A stretch of DNA of 64,000 nucleotides from Meghimatium bilineatum (taxonomy: Eukaryota; Mollusca; Gastropoda; Stylommatophora; Philomycidae), in assembly GCA_034231615.1 (NCBI GenBank), contig CM067312.1:317501-381500 (forward strand). Direction: 5' to 3'. A program made the position numbers and the translations under genes. Of this stretch, positions 42,557 through 54,397 are shown piece by piece (position 1 is the stretch's first letter; each line of letters opens with the position of its first letter). The notes under the pieces were generated by a model, which was given only the letters and a program-made list of their open reading frames with translations, had not been told where the DNA came from and did no database searches.

Positions 42557-45500
42557 CCTGTTGGGGCTACCGACCCCTACCAGGCATGTCCACAGGTGGC
42601 AGATAGTGGAATGGCATCCATATTTGGAGTGTCAACTGCAATCATGCAGGCATGGACCAAATCAGTGCTGCTGCCTACCAGGACAGGGCGGGATATCATG
42701 CGGCGCTGATATCCCCAATGAAATACCCCATGTGTCCAGTGATGGGCAGCTTCAAGGAACTATGAGCCTCTATAAGATCATGCTGCTGGCATGGGGTTAT
42801 TAACTCCATGTCAGGAATGTGTTATGGGAAGGGTTTTCTCTTCAAAAATTGCTGCCTTGCAATCACCATTGGGAGATGGAAAGGGTACGGGAGACAACCC
42901 TGACAGAAAACAGGAGAAGGCCATTCCGCAAACCTCCGATGTCTTGCGGGAAGTGCTGGGATACTCAAGAACATGACTAGGAAGACTCCATAACTTCCCT
43001 AACCGAAGATGGAACATGCTTGAACAGGCGTGGGTACCCAGCAATGGAAATGGGACATGTATGCATTTACAGTTAATGACTATGTTCAGATTCATTACAC
43101 AAATTAGACTGGGCCTGTGGTTCATCGCCAGGCAGGAGGAGCTCCAGACCCCCAGCCTTGAATGGGTCCACCAAAAGCTACTGATGATGACTCTGTGTAT
43201 CGGGGACCCAGTATCAAACAGAGTAGAGCAACCGGCCAAACCAATCATGTAAACAAAAACACAAAATCATGCAGTGGAACAGTGTTGGTGTAGCTAAGAA
43301 GAAATTAGAACTATAGAACTTTCTTCAAAGGCAAAAGATTGATGACTTGTGCATTCAGGAGACACATCTTAATGACAGCAACAGATTCTCCATCAGAAGC
43401 TTTCAATGTTTCAGACAAGATAGATTAGGCCACAAAGGAGGAATCATCACTATGGTACGGAATAACATACCCGCTACAGAAGTCGCACGTGTCCCAGAGG
43501 ACTCAGAACATCTCACCATCAAATTACACACAACCCCAGAACCACTGATTGTCACAAATGTCTACTGACCAAACAACAAGAAATTACACCTCAGGACAAT
43601 ACCCCTCTCAACATCAAACCATATTATAGTTGGAGATTTCAACAGTCACTCCCCTAGCTGGGGATCCCCAACTATGGACTTTAGAGGAGAAGAAATAGAA
43701 GACTGGATGATAGAAAATAGGCTAATCCTTATAAATGAATATCTATCAGAGAGAACCTTTTACTCCAGATGATGAAAATCTCAGAGCACTCCAGATCTCG
43801 TCATTGCAGCAGAGATCATCCAACGTGTGACAAAAAGAGTAGTGGCACAACAACTTGGTGGGAGTGACCACAAGCCCATAATATTAACAATAAAAGGGAA
43901 CCACAAGACAAAAAACAACAACACAAAATCGTTAGTTGGAACTACAAAAAGGAAAATTGGGATACTTACTGACGCCTTACAGAGGAAAAACTACAAACAC
44001 ACCTCACAACCTGAAATATATGAAAAGATGCAAAACTAATAACAGGAATAATCCTGGAAACTGCCAACAAGAGTATACCTAGAGGCAGAAGACAAAACTA
44101 CAAACCGTTCTGGAACAAAGACCTCCAGGCAATGCATGATGAGGCACCTGCTGCAAGATTTAAGATGGAATCACACAATCCATGTTCAAGATCACACAAT
44201 CAACACCTGACAGAGACTCTGAGTCTACATACACTGGGAAGGCTGCTGGAGCAGAGGGTGGAGCACTTATGGGAATGTCCCACATGCTGTGAAGCCAGTT
44301 TCTAATCAAGAATCCAAGATGGAAACTAGACCAACAGAAACAAATATCATTGAACACAATAGACTGCAAGCTATTTTCAGGAGAGAAAACCTAAAAAGCA
44401 TTAGATTCAGCTGGAAAGAAAAAACAGAAACACACAACATGGAAAAATACTCTACAAAAATGTGTATAAACTTATCAAGTGTCTCAATGAAGAGAACAAC
44501 CCCAAAAGCAGTATCATCATAGAAGACAAGGGAAAATCCTACACTGTCACACAAGCTGCAAATGTTCTAGCAGACTCCTATGCTGAAGAAAGCAAAACTA
44601 AGATAACAAGAACAAGAACTGCCGAAGTAAGACGAGACAAAAAAACCTTGTAAATAAACAGAAACCATGCCCAGTCACAATGACCTCACCCTTTCACAAA
44701 TCAGAATTTAACATAGCAATTCAAAATCTCAAAAAGAAGATAGCCCCTGGACCCGATGGAATCTCAAATGAAATGATCCAACAACTAGGTCTTGTGGGTA
44801 GAAACAGAGTCTTAGACCTATTTAATGAATCATGGGCACAAGGGATCTTTCCAGAAGAATGGAAAGCAGCAGAAATAATCCCAATTGCCAAGAAAGGAAA
44901 ACCAACAAAACAAGCTAGCATCCTATCAGTCTACTAAGTTGCCTAGGAAAAATCATGGAAACAATTGTGAATAACAGACTCTTCAACTACCTGGAGGAAA
45001 ACAATCTTCTAGACGACTGCCAATCAGGCTTCAGAAAACACAGAAGTAATGAAGACCAAACAACGTACCTTGCCCAGGATATAGAAGATGCTTTCCAGAA
45101 AAAGTCAAAACTCATAGCCACCTTCTTTGACATCACAAAGGCCTTTGACAAAGTCTGGAAAGAGGGGCTATTGCTAAAACTCGCCCAGAATGGAATCAGA
45201 GGCAAAATATTACAGTGGATAGAAAGCTTCCTACATGGCAGACATGCAAGAGTCAAACTCCAGGGAATGAAAAGTAAAATGGTCAACATAACAGAAGGCG
45301 TCCCACAAGGAAGAGTTCTATCCTCCATACTCTTCATAATTTTTATAGATGACCTGCCAAAACTATTCACACCATATGTATATAGAACTCCCCATGCATA
45401 CGATATTGCTATCTGGACCCAATCAGAATACATTGGCATCGCAAAAGTTAAAATGCAGGAGGCAATAAAGTTGAAGAGTGGGCGAAAACCTGGGGTGTTC

Positions 45501-47085
45501 AAATAAACAAAAACAAGACCGTCACCACACTCTTCATCCTCTCCACAAAACCTAAAAATTATACTCTCACACTAGACAATACCACACTCTCAAAAGAAAA
45601 CAACCCAGTGTACTTGGAACTAAAATTTGACAAGAGACTTTCATGGGGATTACACATTGGAGAGACAGAAAAAAGCCACATGCAGACTACAAATAATGAA
45701 AAAACTATCTGGGACAGATTGTGGAGCTGACATAAAAACCATAAAACAAGTCTATGTAGTCATCCAACTCTGAAATATGGATTGAGCACATATGCAACAG
45801 CAGTAAATACCAATCTTCAGAAGCAGACAAAATTCAAAATGCAGGTCTCCGAATTATAACAGGAGGACTAAGGAGCACACCCATAATGTCAATGGAAGTA
45901 ATAGCAGGATTACAAAATCTAACAAACCCAGGGATGAGAAAATCACAATAATGACATAAATATTTAGACGTCTGAAACATAACCCTATGCATGAGAAAAC
46001 AAATGAACTAACAAAAAACTGACTGAAAAGATCAAGCTTCAATCACTAATCAAAAAAACTTATGAAAGCCAATGAAGAAGTAACCAGCAACAATCCAGAT
46101 GAATGTGAACAGCTAGAATCATATTACAACATCGCAAATACCTCACCCATATATACTGCAAAACTTACAATCCCAGGCATTGAGAGCAAAACTATGGAAA
46201 CCCCTACTGCCCTCATGGCAAAAACACTTGATTACCTAGACACCCAATACCCCACCTCACAGTGGATTGACATCTTCACAGATGAATCATCAGAGGATGC
46301 AGTAAAGAAAGGAGGATCTGGGATACTAATACCCATACCAAACATCCCAAAAACTAGAACTCTCAATCACTACTGGTAAATTATCAAAAAATTACAGGGC
46401 AGAGCTACAAGCAATCAAAGTCTCTAGAGGAACAGACTCAAAGGAGCTAATATAGTCTTCTTGTGTGACTGCATGTCAGTACTCCAGACCATCCAAAATG
46501 AACCTAAAGATCTCCTAACAAAAACAACTATAAAACATTTAAATAAACTGTCTGCTAACAATAAAGTTGTGCTGCAGTGGATCCCTGCACACTGGAATTG
46601 CAGGAAATGAAGCAGCTGACAGACTAGCAAAAGCAGGTGCAAAAAAGGAACAATTCCAGCACAGCATATCACTGACTGAAGCAAAAACTCTCATAAAAAG
46701 AAAATACAAACATACATGGAGTCATAGAACAGGCAGTAACTTTCCACAGGACTTGATTCTAAAGATAAGCATGTCACAACAAACCACAATTTTTAGACTC
46801 TGCACAGGACATTGCAGACTATAATCACATCTCCACAAAATGAAGGCTGTCAAAACTGACCAATGCCCATGTCAAAAGGGTCCTCAGACTCCAGAACACA
46901 TTCTGCAGACATGCCCACTCTTTGATGATGTGAGAACTAAAATATGGCCCCAAGAAACAGATCTGAAGGTAAAGCTGTGGGGCAACCGTGGGGACCTCCT
47001 GCTGACAAATGAATTCATGGAGGCGGCCCACCTTCCTGTATAGACTTATGAGCATAGGAAACTGATTGCAGAAGAAGAAGAAGAA
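42557..47085 (+). mobile_element. Near full-length RNase H-type LINE (I-group-like), 4.5 kb, 9-bp target duplication
   Basis: ATGATAGAT at 42548-42556 and 47086-47094. Order: leader 42557-43260; endonuclease 43265-43880 (CIQETHLNDSNRFS, VGDFNSHSPSWG, GGSDHKPIILTI, stops at 43566 and 43772); post-endonuclease linker to 44650; RT 44680-45510 (KKKIAPGPDGISNEMI, DITKAFDKVWKEGLLL, GVPQGRVLSSILFIIFIDDL, but HAYDIAIW where YADD belongs); RNase H 46200-46650 (DIFTDESSEDAVKKGGSGI; GNEAADRLAKAG); Cys/His tail CPCQKGPQTPEHILQTC at 46858-46910; tail of GAAGAAG repeats. Dead through several frameshifts and stops and the missing RT aspartates, but structurally almost complete. Confidence 0.88.
44171..44315 (+). 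mobile_element. 145-bp LINE 3' tail nested in the 4.5-kb LINE, 9-bp target duplication
   Basis: AAGATGGAA at 44162-44170 and 44316-44324. The inserted sequence closely matches the last ~100 bp of the LINE at 52312-53610 (AATCTACATACACTGGGATG-type, ending CTAATCAAGAATC). With one target copy removed, the host linker reads on in frame. Confidence 0.85.
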
Positions 47086-47100
47086 ATGATAGATGTATGA

Positions 47101-47140
<40 letters not shown>

Positions 47141-47795
47141 TGGGAAAATAGATGTATGGTAATGAGAGATATAAAGTAATGGGTGAATAGACATATGGTA
47201 ATGATATGGTACATGTAGGGTAATGAGAGAATAGATGTGTGGTAATGATATGGTAGATGTTTAGGTACAGGTATGGTAATGAGAGAATAGATATGTGGCA
47301 ATGATATGGTAGATGTATGGTAATGAGAGAATAGATCTGTGTTAATGATATGGTAGATGTATGGTAATGAGAGAATAGATGTGTGGTAATGATATGGTAG
47401 ATGTATGGTAATGAGAGAATAGATCTGTGGTAATGAGTATAGAAGTGTGGCAATGAGAGATATATGCTAATGGGTGAATAGACATATGGTAATGATATGG
47501 TACATGTAGGGTAATGAGAGAATAGATGTGTGGTAATGATATGGTAGATGTTTGGGTACAGGTATGGTAATGAGAGAATAGATATGTGACAATGATATGG
47601 TAGATGTATGGTAATGAGAGAATAGATGTGTGGTAATGATATGGTACATGTATGGTAATGAGAGAATAGATCTGTGTTAATGATATGGTAGATGTATGGT
47701 AATGAAAGAATAGATCTGTGGTAATGAGTATAGATGTGTGGCAATGAGAGATATATGCTAATGGGTGAATAGATATATAGTAATGAGATAGTAGT
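47086..47795. repeat. Minisatellite, right part, with ~260-bp higher-order period
   Basis: Units of TGGTAATGAGAGAATAGATG with TGTGGTAATGATATGGTAGA. Two long stretches (about 47160-47460 and 47461-47760) repeat the same succession of variant units, including a GTTTRGGTACAGG insertion in each. A TA microsatellite lies at 47105-47135. Confidence 0.85.
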
Positions 47796-47799
47796 AGTA

Positions 47800-48340
47800 G
47801 GCACCTTTCCGTATGATAGTATTAGTGTCGTTCTGTAAGAAATATAATGTACTATCCATGTCAATGATGGATGCGTCTCAGACTAACTTGAGTCACAAAG
47901 AGTCTTCACAGTATGTACAAGGAATCACAGACTCACTTGTACCATTGTGTGTTGCTGTGTGTCTTCTTAGATTTGCAGCCCCTGAATTAACAGCTATCAC
48001 TACTTTCTTCTTTGTCGTTATACCATTCCGAATTTTTTTTCTCTCTATGCGAAATGATCATGGAATCCTGTTCCCATGATTTCGTATCAATGTCTGTATC
48101 ATGCAAATAGTATTGGTATATATCTTTGTACCAAAGAAGAGGCCGACCCTGAGATGTTTTCCCAGGCCGCAATTCTCCATAAAGTAGATCTTTCAGTATT
48201 CTGCCATATTACATCCTCCTAGTGTGTCCCAGCCATCTGAGTTTGCACAGACTGAGAATAGATGATACTGGGCTATTTTCTGTTCTTTCCAATAGATGAG
48301 CATTAATGACTTTGTCCTGCCACCTATCTCCAAGAATTCT
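47800..48340 (-). mobile_element. Finger-type LINE C-terminal fragment
   Basis: The reverse strand reads connector and C-terminal domain (DRWQDKVINAHLLERT; CKLRWLGHTRRM; ELRPGKTSQGRP; WYKDIYQYY). It diverges from families A and C. The 3' end is near 47800 beside TAGTAGTAGTAGG. Adjoins an array at its 5' side. Confidence 0.6.
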
Positions 48341-48800
48341 ATGTATGAAGTGTTCTCTCTGGATGACTTTTTTGACTTTAGGATAGAAGTGAGATATGAA
48401 GTGTTTTCTCTGGATCACTTCAGAATACAGTGTGTTATGATAATAAATGTTTCTCTGGATGATTTCAGGATAGAAGTGAGATATGATCATGAATTGTTCT
48501 CTCTGGGTGACTTTTGACTTCAGGATAGAAATGAGATATGAACTTGAAGTGTTCTCTGGATGACTTTTGATTTCAGGATAAAAGTGATATATTAACTTGA
48601 AGTGTTCTCTTTTAATAACTTCAGGATAGAAGTGAGATATGATCATAAACTGTTCTCTCTGGGTGACTTTTGACTTCAGGATAGAAGTGAGATATGATCA
48701 CAAAGTGTTCTCTCTGGGTGACTTTTGACTTCAGGATAGAAGTGAGATATGATCACAAAGTGTTCTCTCTGGATGACTTTTGACTTTAGGATAGAAGTGA
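48341..48800. repeat. ~55-bp minisatellite
   Basis: About nine copies of GTTCTCTCTGGATGACTTTT, GACTTCAGGATAGAAGTGAG and ATATGATCACAAA. Confidence 0.88.
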
Positions 48801-48835
48801 AAATTAATAATGCATTTTAAAATTTCCAAATATCA

Positions 48836-49040
48836 AACATCATCATCATCATCAAGTGCCATCTACACATCAAAGTTTATCTTCACCAATCCACCAATAT
48901 TCTTTCCCTTTACTTGGTGGTGCACTCAGCTAGTAAACATCACCCATCTTATAAGGTTTACTACTTATCTGCCTACATTTCTTCACCTCAACTCGAAGTT
49001 CAAATTTGGTCAAATGTTAGACAAGGAATACCTAAGCAAT
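48836..49040 (-). mobile_element. RTE-like LINE, 3'-terminal scrap
   Basis: A CATCATCATCATCATCA tail at 48838-48856 on the left, followed by ~190 bp matching the RTE family end on the reverse strand (as at 19893 and 38403). Strongly 5'-truncated. Confidence 0.6.
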
Positions 49041-49089
49041 ATATTTATACTGTACAATTATATTTATATCAGTGGACATCTCTGATATT

Positions 49090-49445
49090 TATATATAACA
49101 GAGACTATGGAAATCCATGATTGTGAAAATCCCAGACTGTTGAAATCTCAGACTATGGAAATTTCAGACTGGACATTCCAAACTGGAGATCCCAGACTGG
49201 TGGAAATCCCAGAATGTGGAAATCACAGATTATAGAAATCCCAGATTGTGGAAATACCAGACTCAGAAAATCCAAGATTGTGGACATTCCAAATTAGATA
49301 TCCCAAACTACGGATGTTTGCAGACTTTGGATATGTTCAGAATGTGGATATTTTTGACTATAGATATGGCAAACTGGGCATATCTATTATCATGCTGGAA
49401 ATTACCGACTGAATATTCTAGTTTGTAGATATCACAGACCATGGG
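49090..49445. repeat. Degenerate ~17-bp repeat
   Basis: Many imperfect copies of GAAATCCCAGACTGTG, with 'ATG/GTG/ATA' variants. Confidence 0.75.
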
Positions 49446-49642
49446 TATCCATAGAGGATGTTTCAAGCTGTTAATTTTTCAGACAAGATATATTACTGTC
49501 ATTTGTTATTTGTCATTTGCTCGTTGGATTATGAGTCTATCTAAGATGAGAATATACTGGTGCATGTTCCCATAATCATGCCACAGTGTCAGTGACACCA
49601 ACAGCTATTAAACTCTAGTATATAACAATTTCTTGTATGCAG

Positions 49643-49917
49643 GATGAAGAGATAGTCAAAGACAAGACAAGACAGTTAGAGGAGCGTCGCGCTGAAAGAA
49701 GGGCAAGAATTCTACAGTCAACATCTATGAAGTCATTACTACCTACTCATGATTTGATACCAAAGGCAGTACAGCAAGAATGTGCTACAGCCTTGTCAAC
49801 ACCTACTACTACCATCAGTAGCAGCTTCAACATTACCAATAACAGATATCAGCCAGTTACAGTCGCAGCTTTTCAAGAAACACGCTTTCTCATTGATCCC
49901 AGAAACAAAGTATCCAG
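49643..49917 (+). CDS. Exon G: Arg/Glu-rich then Ser/Thr-rich segment
   Basis: Acceptor TTGTATGCAG|GAT, phase 0 in, phase 2 out, donor CCAG|GTGAGC. Ninety-one complete codons: a charged helix (KDKTRQLEERRAERRARIL, heptad-like), SMKSLLPTHDLIP, then Ser/Thr-rich low complexity and VTVAAFQETRFLIDPRNKVS. It is the longest internal exon in the window. Its last ~23 bases plus the donor found the next array. Confidence 0.78.
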
Positions 49918-51330
49918 GTGAGCTTGTGTGTCTTGTATGTCCCAGGAACAAAGTATCCACCAGATGAGCTTGTGTGTCTTGTATGTCCCAGGAACAAAGT
50001 ATCCACTAGATGAGCTTTTGTGTCTTGTATGTCCCAGGAACACTGTATCCACTAGATGAGCATGTGTGTCTTATATGTCCCAGGAACAAAGTATCCACTA
50101 GATGAGCTTGTGTGTCTTATATGTCCCAGGAACAAAGTATCCACTAGATGAGCTTGTGTGTCTTATATGTCCCAGGAACAAAGTATCCACCAGATGAGTT
50201 TGTGTGTCTTGTATGTCCCAGGAACAAAGTAACCAGGTGGGCTTGTGTATCTTGTATGTCTCAGGAACAAAGTATCCAGGTGAGCTTGTTTGTTTTGTAT
50301 GTCCCAGGAACAAAGTATCCACTAGATGAGCTTGTGTGTCTTGTATGTCCCAGGAACAAAGTATCCAGGTGAGCTTGTTTGTTTTGTATGACCCAGGAAC
50401 AAAGTATCCAGGTGAGCTTGTTTGTTTTGTATGTCCCAGGAACAAAGTATCCAGGTGAGCTTGTGTTGTATGTCCCAGGAACAAAGTATCCAGGTGAGCT
50501 TGTGTATCTTGTATGTCCCAGGAACAAATTATCCAGATGAGCGTTTGTGTCTTGTATGACCCAGGAACAAAGTATCCACCAGATGAGCTTGTGTGTCTTG
50601 TATGTCCCAGGAACAAAGTATCCAGGTGAGCTTGTGTGTCATGTATATCCCAGGAACAAAGTATCCAGGTGAGCTTGTTTGTTTGTATGTCCCAGGAACA
50701 CAGTTTCCCAAGATGAGCTTTTGAGTCTTGTATGTCCCAAGAACAAAGTATCCAGGTGAGCTTGTGTGTCTTGTATGTCCCAGGAACAAAGTATCCACTA
50801 GATGAGCTTGTGTGTCTTGTATGTCCCAGGAACAATGTATCCACTAAATGAGCTTGCGTGTCTTGTATGTCTCAGGAACAAAGTATCCACTAGATGAGCT
50901 TGTGTGTATTGTATTGTCCCAGGAACAAAGTATCCAGGTGAGCTTGTTTGTTTTGTATGTCCCAGGAACAAAGTATCCACCAGATGAGCGTTTGTGTCTT
51001 GTATGTCCCAGGAATAAATGATCTAGATGAGCTTATGTGTCTTGTATATACCAGGAATAAATTATCCAGGTGAGCTTGTGTGTCTTGTATATACCAGGAA
51101 TAAATTATCCAGATGAGCTTGTGTGTCTTGTATATACCAGGAATAAATTATCCAGGTGAGCTTGTGTGTCTTGTATATACCAGGAATAAATTATCCAGGT
51201 GAGCTTGTGTGTCTTGTATATACCAGGAATAAATTATCCAGGTGAGCTTGTGTGTCTTGTATATACCAGGAATAAATTATCCAGGTGAGCTTGTATGTCC
51301 CAGGATTAAAGTATCCAGGTGAGCGTGTGT
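49918..51330. repeat. Exon-derived minisatellite at the start of intron 7, ~43-49-bp units
   Basis: Units repeat the end of exon G (CCCAGGAACAAAGTATCCAG) and its donor with the first intron bases (GTGAGCTTGTGTGTCTTGTA), about 30 copies. Two kinds are intermingled: those with an intact CCAG|GTGAGC, and those reading CCACYAGATGAGC, where a small insertion has removed the donor. The distal third (from 51010) has CCAGGAATAAATTATCCAG and keeps the donor. A 248-codon reverse frame at 50098-50844 is an artefact of unit length. Confidence 0.93.
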
Positions 51331-51759
51331 GTCTTGGCAAAAATGATATACACATGATATACACATAAAACTGCACATGAAATAGTATGTGTCTTGTCAT
51401 GTCCTAGCCAAAAATGCTGTGAAGCATTGTGGGAAGCCTAAATTGTCTTTCTAATGCCAAATGTGTTGCATTTGTTATTGTAATACCATGTTGTTATTGT
51501 AATACCATGTTGTTATAGTAATACCATGTTGTTATAGTATGTCTCTGATGTTATCAACCCATCTCTCCCTGTAGATCTTCCTCTTGCTCTCTACCCAGAT
51601 ACTCTTCTAATGAAATATGTATCAGTTTTTATATTTTGTGTCCTTTGATTTTTAACAATTTCATATGTTATGTTTATGAAAGGACATATTTTTCTATTTT
51701 TATCTGTGACCTATGCTTGTTTGTGTGTGCATGCTTGCCTGCTTGCTTGCTTGTGTGCA
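51331..51759. other. Intron 7 spacer
   Basis: Contains four copies of GTTGTTATAGTAATACCAT (51475-51540) and otherwise ordinary T-rich intron. Confidence 0.5.
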
Positions 51760-52300
51760 CACACATGCATGTGTGTATGTGTGTGACTATGTTTGTGTGT
51801 GTGTGTAAATCTATGCTTGTGTATATGATCAAAAGGTATCAACAGTCATAGAGGATTGACTTCATTGTACTCAGTTTCCTCATATGTACTCCGTCACTCT
51901 AAACAGAACGGCACACCACCTGCCAAAAGTACCACTCATAGCACGTAACTCTGTAGCTTCAAGTGATAATCCACAGGATGTGAATGTATGCATGTGTGTG
52001 AGACACTAACTATACTTTTGTGTGTGCGTGTGTGTGTGTGTGTGAATGTATGTTTGTGTTGTGTAAATGTATGCTTGTGTGTGTGACTATGATTGCGTGT
52101 GTGGGACTGTATGCTTATGTGTGTGTGTGTGACTATGCTTGTGTGTGTATGTGACTATATGCTTGTGTGTGTGACTATGCTTGTGTGTGTATGTGACTAT
52201 ATGCTTGCATTTGTGACTATGCTTGTGTGTGTGACTGTATGCTTGTGTGTGTATGTGTGTGACTGTATGATTGTGTGTGACTCTTATGTTTGTGTGTGAT
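51760..52300. repeat. TG-rich minisatellite interrupted by a SINE
   Basis: GTGTGTGACTATGCTTGTGT units before 51840 and again from 51979 to 52300. Confidence 0.8.
51848..51978 (-). mobile_element. SINE, 5'-truncated
   Basis: Reverse strand of the central domain and 3' end of the SINE family at 14972 (TTATCACTTGAAGCTACAG and GTGGTACTTTTGGCAGGTGG segments). The tRNA-like head is missing. Confidence 0.75.
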
Positions 52301-52311
52301 AGATTTATGAT

Positions 52312-53610
52312 GTCTGACTTGCTCTACCTGATGTTGCTCTCTGATACTGGGCAGATCAAACAAGTCATTGCTTGCATGGGTGTATCTCATTGCAGAATTG
52401 GGTGTATCCCTAGTGCACCACAGTACTGCTCTAATTGTCTCATTTTGGACATTTCCCAATTTATCGACTTGTATCTGTGAAAGTGTTAGTAGGCCAAGGC
52501 CATAATCCATGTCAGACATGACCATCACTTGTAGAAGCAGGAACATTAACTATTGCTGCATGTGAAAGGTCGTCATAACCTTGATAACACTGATCCCTCT
52601 TTTAGCGTTCTGAATCATATTTGTGGTGTGGTTGTTGAATGGGATAATTCTATCTTAAAGTACCTTAAAGTAACAATACAATCACCACCAATTACACCAA
52701 TGTCTAGATGAGTCAAAGGGAGAACAAATCAAGCGCAGCAGATCATGGATGGCAGAGGATGAAGACACACTGAGAAGAGTATGTGAATTTGAAGAAATAG
52801 AAAAGGGCAGTGAATGGGTGGAGGTAGACACTGAGAAAAAAATCATTTACCAATGTAATAATATGACTAGATAAAGCGTGTCAAAAATGGACAGGTGTCG
52901 GGGACCTGGTTACAGTGCATAAACTCGCCAAGCTACACTAGAAACCACAAGACATAATTATATACACAGATAGCTCAGTTAACAGAAATACAAATAAAAG
53001 CGGCTGCAGAAACGACGTGACATTGGTTGAGAAATCATCTGCATAATCCACTGTCTCTTCGAACATGAGGATGGAGATAAAGGGAGTTACAGCAGCACTT
53101 AATTGCTTAATTGGTTGATAACTGATACATCAACACACTCCATAATACTCACAGCCTCTCAAAGCATGCTGCACAAGATAGAAAAATACACTGAAAGGAA
53201 TGGGTTGCGTTATTGAACAACCTCAGTTGTCCAGAGCATTATATTTACATGGATGTACTGCCCTGGTCATGCTGGAGTCAGAGGAAAGGAGAGAGCCGAC
53301 TTATTGGCTGGCATTGGCCAATATATGGCACAATGCTGAAAAGAGATAAAACAGACTTGATTAAGGTAGTAATGAATTCATTTCAAGATGAAGATGATGT
53401 CAATGAGGCTGAGAACATACACATATTGAGAATGTCAGAAAGGGAGTGTCTAGAGGTGAGGGAAGGAAAAGTAGTCTTTTGGAAAGACCAGAAGATCGCT
53501 TAATCAACACCAGGATCTTGAATCTACATACACTGGGATGGCAGCTGGAACAGAGAGCGGACACATCTGGGAGTGTCCAACGTGATGCTAGCTTCTAATC
53601 AAGAATCAAG
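52312..53610 (+). mobile_element. RNase H-type LINE with twin-priming structure, 11-bp target duplication
   Basis: AGATTTATGAT at 52301-52311 and 53611-53621. The 5' segment (52312 to about 52665) is inverted: read on the reverse strand it is the RT-to-RNase H region also present at 39240-39560. The 3' segment (about 52666-53610) is forward: RNase H (IIIYTDSSVNRN near 52955, acidic TDSS kept) and the remaining C-terminal part. The two pieces are adjacent in element order, with the inverted part upstream, which is the L1 twin-priming pattern. Confidence 0.85.
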
Positions 53611-53642
53611 AGATTTATGATATGCCTGATAATTTGTTTCAG

Positions 53643-53695
53643 TGAGATGTCAACTGCAGAGTTTCCAGTCAGAAATAATGACCAGACAAGTAACA
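53643..53695 (+). CDS. Exon H: 18-codon microexon
   Basis: Acceptor TTGTTTCAG|T, donor AACA|GTAAGT. Phase 2 in and phase 1 out is exactly what is needed to link exon G (phase 2 out) with exon I (phase 1 in), which do not fit each other directly. It encodes SEMSTAEFPVRNNDQTSN, polar and probably disordered. The acceptor lies only 21 bases after the target duplication of the twin-primed LINE, so that insertion replaced most of the sequence just upstream of this splice site. Confidence 0.72.
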
Positions 53696-54284
53696 GTAAG
53701 TTTATACAACCCTCTCATTTTGATAAAGTTTCTGTTCTGACTCTTACATTCTGTTGTTGGGCTTGAGAATGACATTAGGTTAGCGTTATTGTTATCATTA
53801 TAGTTATAGAAATATGGCAGAGTTGCAATATTTGAATCTTTAGACCCAGCACATCAAATTTTGGCATGTTTTTGAATTTGGTAGATTTTCTGAACCTGTG
53901 ACAGCCTTCCATTCTGTTGACAGAGGCTTTGAGAGTATCTATGCTAAAAGAGTTTATCTATCAATCTCTTTGCTCTTGGGACACATATTTTTCAGAGTTT
54001 AGTCTCATGGTGGAAGAAGGTTGTCAATCAAACGACACTTCAGTAAATTAAAAAAACACTTGAATGGAATCAGTCACTGTTGTTTACTAGTTTCACATTT
54101 AAAGGCAGAGCCTCAACATATTGTATCAATTTTTATGCCATGATGGTCCATGATGGTTTGCTGTGCTTGATACTTGTTCTGATACAGGAAATGCTCAACA
54201 AAAAGAAATGTTTCTGGATTGTTTTTCTTCTTGAAGGAATTACAGTTCACTATTTCTTTAAACAGCTTCTCCAAGTGTGAGTTT
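53696..54284. other. Start of intron 8, no array and no gene
   Basis: Unlike introns 1, 5, 6, 7 and 9, this intron does not begin with a tandem array. AT-rich single-copy sequence. Confidence 0.5.
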
Positions 54285-54397
54285 CAACAGTCTCCAAATA
54301 TTTTTTTTTTCATTTTTGGAACATTTTGAAGAGTAAGACTGGTAACATTTTGAACAATTGAAAAGGAGTCTTACTAATAACATTTTGTTCATCCATC
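54285..54397. repeat. Minisatellite, left part (continues 55055-55160)
   Basis: AACATTTTGAACAATTGAA with an AGTCTTACTAATAAC segment. It is interrupted by a LINE and resumes as GTTGAACAATTGAAGTAGAC with CTTACTAATAAC. Confidence 0.75.

Noticed and set aside
47046..47864. 272-codon reverse open frame
   Set aside because: It runs through a tandem array and a TA microsatellite; the translation is a His-Ile-Tyr repeat. Not a gene.
50098..50844. 248-codon reverse open frame with recurring SWDIQDTQAHL-type motif
   Set aside because: Antisense translation of the exon G-derived minisatellite. No start context and no splice relation.
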